A DNA stretch of 46,975 bases. It comes from Nanobdellati archaeon (GTDB lineage: Archaea; EX4484-52; WAPT01). Of the stretch, positions 27,457 through 36,632 are shown one piece after another. Every line of letters begins with the position of its first letter. Position 1 is the stretch's first letter. A model generated the notes under the pieces. That model made no database searches. It was not told the origin of the DNA and saw only the letters and a list, made by a program, of their open reading frames with translations. Location: contig JALVWC010000015.1 of the NCBI GenBank assembly GCA_027038505.1, forward strand, positions 1 through 46,975, in the 5' to 3' direction. The position numbers and the translations under genes are program-made.

Positions 27457-28250
27457 AACAGTGTCATGATGAAGTCCAAGATTTTATTAATCTTTTCCTT
27501 CTCAAAGAACAGAAACAATAGTGCAGTTACGATTGGAAAAATCAGAAGCAATGGACAAAATTTTAGGAGTATCCAGGCAAGAAGCATGCTGCTCAATGTA
27601 CCACTCGTTAATGTGAGGATGGTGGCGTTCCTTACTCCTATTATGCTGGGTGTCGTACGCAACCCGGCTTTCAAATCACTCTCATAGTCTTCCAGCAGGT
27701 TCCTCAGCTGGAGGAAGCAGGAATAGACGAAAAACGCAATCCTCGACATCATCTCTGTGTGGGTGAGTGTGCCGTCAAAGAAAGCCCCAAAATAAACGGG
27801 AAGCGTCCCGAAGAACAGACCGTGTGAGAGCACATCCAAAAAGGGCCTTGCCTTAAGTCTTGGCGGAGCGGAATAGAGGGTTGCGAGTACACACATCATA
27901 ATGTAAGTGACGAGCATGTCCGTGTTGAAGGCAAGAGCAACGATCAGGATACCCGCGATGATGAGACATGCGGAAAATATCAACGCAAGTTTTCTGGATA
28001 TCTTCCCGCTCACGACGGGGTTCTTAGATTTCTTGCGCGTATTCAAGGAATCGGTGTCCGTATCAAAACAGTTGTTTATGCTGAACGCATAGCCAACATA
28101 AATTACTGACGCAAGCGTGAAAGCCACAAGTTGTCCTGGGCGTATGGTGCTTAGGTTTCCGTTCAGCAAAAGCCCAAAGAGCATCATGGCTATGTAGCCC
28201 TTTCCGTCCCATAGGCGCAGATTTTTCAGGAGATAGCGTGCACCCCCCAT
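27423..28250 (-). CDS. UbiA-family prenyltransferase
   Basis: INNCFDTDTDSLNTRKKSKNPVVSGKIS Asp-rich motif; multi-TM; second motif LLEDYESDLKAGLRTTP. Confidence 0.9.
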   Translation of the reverse strand: MGGARYLLKNLRLWDGKGYIAMMLFGLLLNGNLSTIRPGQLVAFTLASVIYVGYAFSINNCFDTDTDSLNTRKKSKNPVVSGKISRKLALIFSACLIIAGILIVALAFNTDMLVTYIMMCVLATLYSAPPRLKARPFLDVLSHGLFFGTLPVYFGAFFDGTLTHTEMMSRIAFFVYSCFLQLRNLLEDYESDLKAGLRTTPSIIGVRNATILTLTSGTLSSMLLAWILLKFCPLLLIFPIVTALLFLFFEKEKINKILDFIMTLLCLLIILSVNL

Positions 28251-28265
28251 AAATTGTTCACCGCT

Positions 28266-29381
28266 CTATGGCAGGAACATGTTGTTTTCTATTTTCGTTG
28301 GCAGGTATTCTTTGGCGGTGAATTCAAGACCCTTCATGACCAGAGCATCCTGCTCTATCTTGTAACCGAACTTGCGCAGGCTGTCCAGCTCTTTCTGCCA
28401 TTCTCTGTTTTTGAACCACTCGTAATTCTTGAGCTCCTTAATCCTCTTGAAATCTATGTCCTTCATCTTTATGAACGCATCGCTTGGCATGTTGAATTCC
28501 TTAACGTCGGAGGTGCAGAACCCTATGAACTTTGCTTCAGGCACACCGCACTTCATGGAAAAATGCGCGAGGTTTATGGAACCCTGCTTGTAAACCGAGT
28601 AGATGTAATATCCCCATGGATCCATGTCCGTGAAAACATAAACGGGCAGGCCGAGCTCCTTATGGAGGCGGTGAACCATCCTTCTTTCAGCCCTTGATGG
28701 CTGGCCTTTACCCGTTATCAGTATGCAGTTCTCCTTCTCCCAGTACCTGTCCTCATTGAGCAGGTTCCACACAGCAGCTTTCTCCACAACCAAGACATAC
28801 TCTGCTGAGCACTCTTTAAATTTAACGACGTCCGGTTCAACTATCCCGGGAACAGCGTAGCCGGCACTACCCATTCTGGTGAGATCTATTATGTCGCCCT
28901 TGTCCTCCACCACAAGCGGTCCAGCCATAACACCTTTCGAATCAGCTATTATGTTAAACCTCTCCACAAGCACATCTATGGTCACCTCAAGATCCTCCAG
29001 GATTTCGTCACTCTCATTCTGCTCGTCAAACGTGTTCTCCTTTGTGCCCGGGATGGTGTGCTTCAGCGTGTAGAACAGCTGCCTCTTGCTAAGACTTCTG
29101 TTCCGTTCAAGCAACCACTTTATGCGCTCAGCAACGAGCAGAGTTTGCATGAACTTTTTGGCCTGCCCCGCGTTCAGGAAATATCTCCTCTGCTTCATGT
29201 CACCGAGTTTTATTATCCTCTCTTTCTCGTCAAAATAAACATTGGAAAGGGTTCTGACCTTCATCTCGATGTATGGGTTATCGCCTTCCATCATCTGTAT
29301 GAGCACTTTTCTTCCAATTTCGCTAAGCGCCTCTGTTATTTCCTCGTCGGGAACGTCATCTCTCATTCTATCACCATCCAC
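28266..29381 (-). CDS. top6A: DNA topoisomerase VI subunit A
   Basis: SKRQLFYTLKHTIP; TGKGQPSRAERRMVHRL; VFTDMDPWGYYIYSVYKQGSI Toprim. Confidence 0.97.
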   Translation of the reverse strand: MDGDRMRDDVPDEEITEALSEIGRKVLIQMMEGDNPYIEMKVRTLSNVYFDEKERIIKLGDMKQRRYFLNAGQAKKFMQTLLVAERIKWLLERNRSLSKRQLFYTLKHTIPGTKENTFDEQNESDEILEDLEVTIDVLVERFNIIADSKGVMAGPLVVEDKGDIIDLTRMGSAGYAVPGIVEPDVVKFKECSAEYVLVVEKAAVWNLLNEDRYWEKENCILITGKGQPSRAERRMVHRLHKELGLPVYVFTDMDPWGYYIYSVYKQGSINLAHFSMKCGVPEAKFIGFCTSDVKEFNMPSDAFIKMKDIDFKRIKELKNYEWFKNREWQKELDSLRKFGYKIEQDALVMKGLEFTAKEYLPTKIENNMFLP

Positions 29382-31207
29382 TTCTTGAGGGTTGATGGCG
29401 TGGGTGTGTCTTCATCATTATCGTTATTTTTGTTTTTACCCTTCCGGAATTGCATGGTTGGGTCATTTTCAGTGGTATCAGCATTCGGGTCTGACTGGAG
29501 CTTATCGCTCCCGTTATAATTTTGGTTTTTCTCACCTGAACTTCCGATCTCCCGCCCCGAGTCAACATCCTTACCCTCTACACCTTCGGTGATGTCTTCT
29601 ACACCTTTAGCTTCCCGTACAACATCTTCAGCCACAGCCTCCGCTTCTTCCCTGTTGTGAAGACCTTTCATCCTGAGAAGGTTAATGATGGCTTCCTCTA
29701 CGGTTTTCTCATCAACACCCGTAAGCTTATGAATGGCAGCCACAACTTCAGGAGAGTATCTCATAAATATGCTTATTCTTCTCTGCCTCATCTTTTCTCT
29801 TCTCTTTGCAGAGAGATATGTGCTTAGTTTCCTCCCGACCTCCTGCAGTGCGAGCTTTATCTCTTTCATGATCTCCGGATAAGCTGCTATTGCTTCTTTC
29901 CCCTCAGAAGTGTACGGAACCCAGACGGAGGCGAAATGCACAGCTATGGCGAGAGGCCCGTAAGGAAGGGATCCGGATGGTTGATTCAGCCCATACCTTC
30001 TCCAGTCCACGTCCGCTATCGCCCTTGTTATGACGCATGCGGACTGTTCGTAAAGCAGAGGCATCTTGTTCGCAAAACGGTAGATGGTAACCGGACCCTC
30101 AGGGTCGAGATCCCCACCGTAGGCTATGCCGACTTCCACCAGAAACGGATTTCCTCTATAGACAGATGGTTTTCTGCTGACCGCAGCCACGAACTCCGGG
30201 TTAAACTCCGCACTCAAGCTCTTTTCTATTGCTTCGCTTCCAACCGGGGAGAGACAATTTGTTGGGGGAGCGTAAAACTTCATCTTCTGCACAACATCCC
30301 ATATCCTTTCAGCTTCTTCCCTCGTTATCCTCTGCGGTGTCCTGTCCGGGCTTATTTCCGCTAACGCGCATATTTCCATGGCGGTATCTTTCCCCACCCT
30401 CGAGAACTCATTGACAAAGAAATTCACGAGGGTTTTTGCCTTCGTATCCTTTAACATCCTGAGAAACATCCCGAACTCTATGCCGTGAGGATGGGGTTTT
30501 ATTTCCTTGGCTTCAGGGGGAAGTTCATCGATCTTTCTCTCAAAAACAACCTCATTTCCGTTCGGTTCAACAAACACGATCTGGGCAAATGGGTTCATTA
30601 AGGAGACGGCCCTTAGATACTCAAGTACGGACTGCCTTCCCCTCACGTACCTTCCCCTCACTTCCATCTCTATCCTGACGCCGTGTCCTTCGCCATCAAG
30701 CTCCATATAATTCAGAATTCTCGGTTCGTTTTTCCGGGTGTCTATCATCACATCAAACACATGCACCTTGCCATCTCCCACCCGTGAATACACTCTCGTG
30801 GGCTTTCCGGTTGTGAGCTGCGCGTAAAGCACGGCTCCGCTTATTCCTATGCCCTGCTGACCTCTGCTCTGCTTCAGCCTGTGAAATTTCGAGCCAAAAA
30901 GAAGCTTTCCAAATACGTAAGGAACCTTGCTCTTGATTATCCCCGGGCCGTTATCTTCAACAACGATCAGGTAATGATCCTCTGAACCGTTAACACCTTT
31001 TATCTCCACATAGATTTCTGGCAGAATCTTCGCTTCTTCACACGCATCAAGAGAGTTATCAACAGCTTCCCTCACACAAGTAAGCATCGCCTTTGTGGGG
31101 TTTTCAAAACCCAGGAGGTGGCGGTTTTTCTCAAAAAACTCCGCGACGCTGATTTCCCTCTGAAACCTCGACATATCCCTTGCATACTCGTTTGGGCCGG
31201 CGCTCAT
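29363..31207 (-). CDS. top6B: DNA topoisomerase VI subunit B
   Basis: GHKL motifs CVREAVDNSLDACEEA, VVEDNGPGI, SRGQQGIGISGAVLYAQLTTGKP. Confidence 0.97.
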   Translation of the reverse strand: MSAGPNEYARDMSRFQREISVAEFFEKNRHLLGFENPTKAMLTCVREAVDNSLDACEEAKILPEIYVEIKGVNGSEDHYLIVVEDNGPGIIKSKVPYVFGKLLFGSKFHRLKQSRGQQGIGISGAVLYAQLTTGKPTRVYSRVGDGKVHVFDVMIDTRKNEPRILNYMELDGEGHGVRIEMEVRGRYVRGRQSVLEYLRAVSLMNPFAQIVFVEPNGNEVVFERKIDELPPEAKEIKPHPHGIEFGMFLRMLKDTKAKTLVNFFVNEFSRVGKDTAMEICALAEISPDRTPQRITREEAERIWDVVQKMKFYAPPTNCLSPVGSEAIEKSLSAEFNPEFVAAVSRKPSVYRGNPFLVEVGIAYGGDLDPEGPVTIYRFANKMPLLYEQSACVITRAIADVDWRRYGLNQPSGSLPYGPLAIAVHFASVWVPYTSEGKEAIAAYPEIMKEIKLALQEVGRKLSTYLSAKRREKMRQRRISIFMRYSPEVVAAIHKLTGVDEKTVEEAIINLLRMKGLHNREEAEAVAEDVVREAKGVEDITEGVEGKDVDSGREIGSSGEKNQNYNGSDKLQSDPNADTTENDPTMQFRKGKNKNNDNDEDTPTPSTLKKWMVIE

Positions 31208-31286
31208 CTCTCACACCCCAAAACACGGCCTGCCTCCTCATACTCCATACTTTCTGTTGAGAAATTCTCCATTAATAAAAAATTCG

Positions 31287-31850
31287 CTACTTGAATGGAT
31301 AGTCATCTATGGCATGAGCGTTCCTCTTTATGTAATTATAAACGGTGGTGTGCTTGGCACCTTCTGCAAGCATCATTATTGCCTCTCTTGCAATCCTCAC
31401 ATTCGATGGCGGACCGATTATGGCTACGGTCTTTCCATAAACGGAGATGATGGTGTTCGTCATGTTTTCTATTTGTTTTTTTGCGCTGCCTTTCGTGCCG
31501 ATTATCCTTGCTCTCTGCCGTATCAGCCTGTTTTGATTTCTGCCAAGCAGCTCGTTGAGATCAATGATATCAAGCATTACTCTGATGTCAAGGAGTTTCA
31601 TCGCATTTTCGGGAGAGAAACCCCTGCCTATCGCGAGAACAATTTCCCGTGCTTTCATGAGGTTGATTGGTGTGCCTCTTATCACGATTTCTCCGTCGGA
31701 CGAAACCTTTATCTCGCACTCAAGCTTCTTTTCAATTTCTCTTTTTGTTTGACCCTTCCTGCCGATAAGCACAGGCACCCTCTCTTCCGGAATTCTCAAG
31801 CTTTCCGCGAGTATCTGAAAGTTATCCTGCACGTTATTTTCCTCCTTCAT
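31287..31850 (-). CDS. KH-domain RNA-binding protein (Pno1/Krr1-like)
   Basis: VPVLIGRKGQTKREIEKKLECEIKVS and ARIIGTKGSAKKQIENMTNTIISVYG; synteny. Confidence 0.9.
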   Translation of the reverse strand: MKEENNVQDNFQILAESLRIPEERVPVLIGRKGQTKREIEKKLECEIKVSSDGEIVIRGTPINLMKAREIVLAIGRGFSPENAMKLLDIRVMLDIIDLNELLGRNQNRLIRQRARIIGTKGSAKKQIENMTNTIISVYGKTVAIIGPPSNVRIAREAIMMLAEGAKHTTVYNYIKRNAHAIDDYPFK

Positions 31851-31869
31851 AATGGTATCCCTTTTGTGC

Positions 31870-32610
31870 TCAATTTTTTATGTATTGAAGCACGTCGTTG
31901 CAGGAAAAATTGAGCCGGTAACCTCTCTTGAAGAACCTTATAAGGTTGTTCACATCCCTCTCCAGAAACATATCGGCCATCGGGTGTGTTTCAAGAACAG
32001 ACTGCGCGAAATCTATTAGCACAGGTCTGTTGTCACTCTTCAATATGTTGAACTCGCTTACATCGGCATGGATGAGCTTTGCATTCTTGTAAAGCTTTCT
32101 CAGCTCTTCAACGATTTTCCAGAAAAACTCCTCCGGATCATCTAGTTCATCCTTCTCCATCTCATCCAGGGATCTCGCTATGTCATCTCCGTCCATCACG
32201 CATTCCATGATAAGTATGTTTCTCATGAAGGCATACGGCTCTGGAGCTGAAACTCCCGCTTTCTGAGCTTTTTTCAGGTTGGAGAATTCCTTTCTGCACC
32301 ATTGGTAAACAAGATCCCTCTTCTTCTTTCTCACAGATTTAAAGCGGGGATCCCCAATTATGTATTCCTCCATTCTCTTAAAGTCTGAAGTTTCTATCTT
32401 GTAAATTTTAAGGATGCGATAGTCCTCTTCGGGACCCTCGCACAGGACGATGACGGACTCTTTACCCTCTTTTATAATTCCCAAGGCTCTTTTTATGACC
32501 CGTCTTATTTCAAACGTTCTTATCGCATCAAGCGTGAAGAAATCAAAGACCTTTGAGAAGTACTTGTAATCGTTCTCATCAAATATCTTTTCCTCCCTGA
32601 ACTCCGGCAT
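31870..32610 (-). CDS. rio1: RIO1-type serine protein kinase
   Basis: KESVIVLCEG...RILKIYKIETSDFKRM; LIHADVSEFNILKSDNRPVLIDFAQSV. Confidence 0.95.
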   Translation of the reverse strand: MPEFREEKIFDENDYKYFSKVFDFFTLDAIRTFEIRRVIKRALGIIKEGKESVIVLCEGPEEDYRILKIYKIETSDFKRMEEYIIGDPRFKSVRKKKRDLVYQWCRKEFSNLKKAQKAGVSAPEPYAFMRNILIMECVMDGDDIARSLDEMEKDELDDPEEFFWKIVEELRKLYKNAKLIHADVSEFNILKSDNRPVLIDFAQSVLETHPMADMFLERDVNNLIRFFKRGYRLNFSCNDVLQYIKN

Positions 32611-32620
32611 AAAATTCCCT

Positions 32621-35600
32621 TTATTTCCGGAAATTTAAATAGGAGAGGAACGCAGCCATCAGTGCGATCACCCATACATTGTAAAGCTCAATCCCCGGTA
32701 GTGAACTTTTTGCCCCGTTGCTTCCCTGTGCCACAACATCCACTTTCATGGTTTGTGTTGAATTTCCTCCAGAGATCAAACCTTCAGCGGTGATGTTCAC
32801 GGTTATCGGCGAAATGGTTACCATGTTGGGTTCTATTACAAACACGACTCTTTTTTCTTCTCCGCCCTTCAGGTTGATAACGAGCTGATCACCGTTCTTG
32901 GAGAATTTTTCACCCTCAAAATACACCCAGTGTTTCCATGGATATTCTGGATTTGTATTTATGTGTAGCACAACCGTGTCCATGAAGTTATTGTTGTTCT
33001 TTACATCTACAATTCCCCGATAAACTTCTCCAACCATCAACCGAAGGGACGTGTGTGAAATATTTACTTCGATCGGGTTGGATGGAGGTCGTTTTGGTTG
33101 AACAACATGTCCTCCCTGCGTTACGTTAATAACTCCCTCACATCTACCATCAACACAAGAACCGCTATAACATTCCTTGCCTGTGTAACAACTACATCCC
33201 GTGTTAAATTTGATTTCATATTCATAAGTATGTGAAATTGAATTGTGAACCAAGTCTTCACTTTCCACAGAATAGGTCTGTGTTCTGCTGATTAAACCAG
33301 TACAATCAGGAGCGATAAATTCGCATATGTCCTCGCCGTCTCCTTGCAACTCACATGGTTTGGAGGAGAAAAGTGCTGTGTTGGAGATTTTAGTTATAGC
33401 GCATCCGCTCCCGTCACCATCATCGCATCTTAAAATGATGAAGACTTTTTCCTTCTTTGGGCCGAACGATGAGAGCACGGGAGATGGTAGAACCGTGGCG
33501 TTGATGACCGGTGGCTGTTTATCAATCCTGAACTCATCGCTTGCGGTTATCGGACTTCTGTACCCGAATCTGTCTTCCGCCGCATAGCAGACCTTCTTTT
33601 TGCAAACTGTTCCTTCGGGGCATGTTACTTTGCCCAAAAACGTTAGCGTCTCCTGAGGGTTAGACGAGTATACTTTATAACTGTTCAGATTCTGCGGACA
33701 TTTCTGAGACGAATTCACAACCAGATAATATATTTTATTGCATCCACCATAAGTTCCGTAGCTGGTGTATGGGTTGTCATCGCAGGTTATTTTGAATGGC
33801 AGATCCGAAGCGCTCCAGCCATATCCCGAAGGTGCGCTGAACCTCACGACCGGGGGCCGATTATCTAGGATGAGCATTACGGAATTTCCTGTTCTTTTTT
33901 CTGGATAGAGTCCATAAGAATCTGAATAACTTATGTTTATCCCAACCGGGATCCGGTTGGCATTTACCATTGCTGGTGGCTTTTTGTTGTGGATCGTGAG
34001 TGTAATTATAACACTGTTGTTTTCCTTCACATTTCTGACACGGGTTGGGTTAACCACGCATTTCCACCCCGCCGGACACACGGGAGCTACTTTAATGTCG
34101 ATATCACCAATGCCTATATTCCTGATTTTCCATGTCAAGGTTAGTGATGGAGACCCATCCAGTTTGATGGGGCTACTAGGGGTGCTTATAAACTTAAGCT
34201 CTGGATCAACTACCACAATTTTGTATTTTCCAAGGTTCTGGAACCCCCACTGATCACCTCTCATAGTTCCTATGTAACATAAACACCTTGATCCGCGACA
34301 GTTGGTCGGACAGATGTAATCTGGAGAATCGCACACAGCGTTTATCAAATCAACGTAAAGCGTGTATTTGCCAGGTTTGTTAAACGTGTATATGTTGTTT
34401 ATATGGTTGTATTTCGCACCGCTTGCCCATCTGATGTTGCACGCCCACCTAAACCCAACTTTTAGGCTGAATAAATATCTCCTGTTGTTAACTGAGGGAT
34501 TCCACAGCGAACATCCCGCATACTTGTTGTCTTTTTCAGCTAAAAATACGTTACTGGAATACACCCATGCAAGCAATCCGGGAGGTCTTGCTGAGGCGCG
34601 TGCACCATCACTACAGTGCGGGACAACTCTGGATATTGAAGTTAGTGAAACTGTGGCCCCGTTCTTACAATAATAGATGCCTCCGGACACCTTACACTGG
34701 CCGTTAGAGAATACGATGTTGTACGTGGGGTTGGATTCCATGTGCCCTCCATGGCTACATCGGGTTCTCGTGGAACACGAACTTTTTACCACGAACCTAG
34801 ACTCCACGACATCCTTGTAGGTTCTCCCTCCAAGCTCATACTCTGCATATAACGTGTACTTCCCGGGTTTTATACTTTCAGGAATTGGAAATTCGCAATA
34901 ATTTCTTCCATCTTCTACATCATGCCACCCCTCAGTACCATACAGAGGATCACAGTAAGGCTCAGAGTTTGCAAGCACAGTCCCAACATAAAATTTGATC
35001 TTTGGGTCTTGAGATGTGCTCAGACAGTAGTGCTCGGGATCTACCGGTATGGAAGATCCGGGGCATGATGAGGATATATCATTTTTTATATGATATTTGA
35101 ACGGCACTTTCGGACATCCATTTGCATACACTTCACACCCCGCGGGAGTTCCTGGACACAGATCGTACTTATCCGGAACACCATCCCCATCACTATCTTT
35201 CAATAGACATTTTCCGCTCTTACACACGCTCCACCTGCCACAATTGAATTCCTGCCATATTCCAGCAGAACATTTCCAAGTGGAGGTCTTGGATAAACAC
35301 TCCGGTGCATAGCTACCGTCCTTATACTCTATACCATTATGGGCACAGGATGTTTTGGGCATGCACCATGCTCCGCTCCCATCATAATCGACAGCGCAGT
35401 GCCCGGTTTCACATTCGTCGTCCTTTGTACATGGTTCACCAACGGCTTTGAGATGCTTTTCTATCGCACCGACGGTGTATTCCGGTTGGGGGAATGCGTA
35501 CTGTGTGAAATACAACGTCATGGGCTCTTCTGGCAGAACCACACCACGATTAGTCGAAAGCAGCCTTATCGCACTCTGGGACAAGGACGTGTTGAAAATA

Positions 35601-36631
35601 TAGAGTTCGTCAATCTTATAAGAATAGCTGTTATTTCTAGGTATCCTTCCGATATCTAATTGATTCTGATTATTATTTGTTATTATTCCTGAAATATTGT
35701 TTTTTATGTAAGTATAATTAACCATGTTGCCGTTTATCCACAGCTCAACCCTGTAATGAGTAGAGTTATAGGGCCTTACAACACCTGCGACACCAACCCA
35801 TGTGTGTATCGATATTGGAATGTTGACTTCCGTGCTGGAGTTTGTATCTGTCAGATAAAAAACAAGATTCCTGAGGTTGTTATCGGTTGTGCCCGTTGTA
35901 TAAAATCCGAGTCTTATGGGCGGCAGATATGTTAGATTGTTTATGATCCATTCCGTGCTTCCTACAACCGACATATTGTCCATCAACCAGAAGGAAATCG
36001 TTATCCCTCTATTTTTCTGGATGTTGATCCCGTGAAGGTCAGAATATGCATACGAATTAACACCATTTAAAGTAAGGGCATACCCGTATTTTCCCACACT
36101 TAAATAGGCATTATTCAAAAATATCGAATTTCCTAATCCAGAACAGTCCATTATGATGTTATTTGTCTCATTATCGAAGTGCCAGCACCCAACAGTATTG
36201 CTTACGTTTCCTGCGAACACCTCGCTGCTGGAACTCTTTGAGGAAGCATCAGAGTTTCCGAAATAAAGGTACACTTTATTTTCTCCGGGGATCAATTCCG
36301 GCATTTTGATCCAGACAAACGCCTTTTGACAGTTCGTGTAATTTTCAATAAAATATGGTATCTCAATCTCTTTGCCATTAACAATTTCCGTGAACCGTAT
36401 ATCCCGGAAATCACACTGCATGCCCTCATGGTAATTGATAATCAATCTGAGCTGATAATTATCGATTTTTAATGATCCTTCGTAACTTACGTTTATGGGC
36501 ATTCTGTATTTCCAATCATTATTCCACCATCCAAAAGAAATTTTCGGATTGATTATCATTCCGAAAAACACGCTTATCAAAATAATTATTCCAATTCTAG
36601 TTATATTTTTTGATTCATGCATTTTCACCAC
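32621..36631 (-). CDS. Large secreted/anchored surface protein (DUF2341 + LamG-like + Cys-rich modules + TSP3-like repeat + C-terminal TM)
   Basis: Signal segment; WWNNDWKYRMPINV (DUF2341-like); VGCWHFDNETNN...GKYGYALTLNGVNSYA (LamG-like); KDSDGDGVPDKYDLCPGTPAGCEVYANGCP (TSP3-like); C-term WVIALMAAFLSYLNFRK. Confidence 0.85.
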   Translation of the reverse strand: MVKMHESKNITRIGIIILISVFFGMIINPKISFGWWNNDWKYRMPINVSYEGSLKIDNYQLRLIINYHEGMQCDFRDIRFTEIVNGKEIEIPYFIENYTNCQKAFVWIKMPELIPGENKVYLYFGNSDASSKSSSSEVFAGNVSNTVGCWHFDNETNNIIMDCSGLGNSIFLNNAYLSVGKYGYALTLNGVNSYAYSDLHGINIQKNRGITISFWLMDNMSVVGSTEWIINNLTYLPPIRLGFYTTGTTDNNLRNLVFYLTDTNSSTEVNIPISIHTWVGVAGVVRPYNSTHYRVELWINGNMVNYTYIKNNISGIITNNNQNQLDIGRIPRNNSYSYKIDELYIFNTSLSQSAIRLLSTNRGVVLPEEPMTLYFTQYAFPQPEYTVGAIEKHLKAVGEPCTKDDECETGHCAVDYDGSGAWCMPKTSCAHNGIEYKDGSYAPECLSKTSTWKCSAGIWQEFNCGRWSVCKSGKCLLKDSDGDGVPDKYDLCPGTPAGCEVYANGCPKVPFKYHIKNDISSSCPGSSIPVDPEHYCLSTSQDPKIKFYVGTVLANSEPYCDPLYGTEGWHDVEDGRNYCEFPIPESIKPGKYTLYAEYELGGRTYKDVVESRFVVKSSCSTRTRCSHGGHMESNPTYNIVFSNGQCKVSGGIYYCKNGATVSLTSISRVVPHCSDGARASARPPGLLAWVYSSNVFLAEKDNKYAGCSLWNPSVNNRRYLFSLKVGFRWACNIRWASGAKYNHINNIYTFNKPGKYTLYVDLINAVCDSPDYICPTNCRGSRCLCYIGTMRGDQWGFQNLGKYKIVVVDPELKFISTPSSPIKLDGSPSLTLTWKIRNIGIGDIDIKVAPVCPAGWKCVVNPTRVRNVKENNSVIITLTIHNKKPPAMVNANRIPVGINISYSDSYGLYPEKRTGNSVMLILDNRPPVVRFSAPSGYGWSASDLPFKITCDDNPYTSYGTYGGCNKIYYLVVNSSQKCPQNLNSYKVYSSNPQETLTFLGKVTCPEGTVCKKKVCYAAEDRFGYRSPITASDEFRIDKQPPVINATVLPSPVLSSFGPKKEKVFIILRCDDGDGSGCAITKISNTALFSSKPCELQGDGEDICEFIAPDCTGLISRTQTYSVESEDLVHNSISHTYEYEIKFNTGCSCYTGKECYSGSCVDGRCEGVINVTQGGHVVQPKRPPSNPIEVNISHTSLRLMVGEVYRGIVDVKNNNNFMDTVVLHINTNPEYPWKHWVYFEGEKFSKNGDQLVINLKGGEEKRVVFVIEPNMVTISPITVNITAEGLISGGNSTQTMKVDVVAQGSNGAKSSLPGIELYNVWVIALMAAFLSYLNFRK

Positions 36632-36632
36632 C

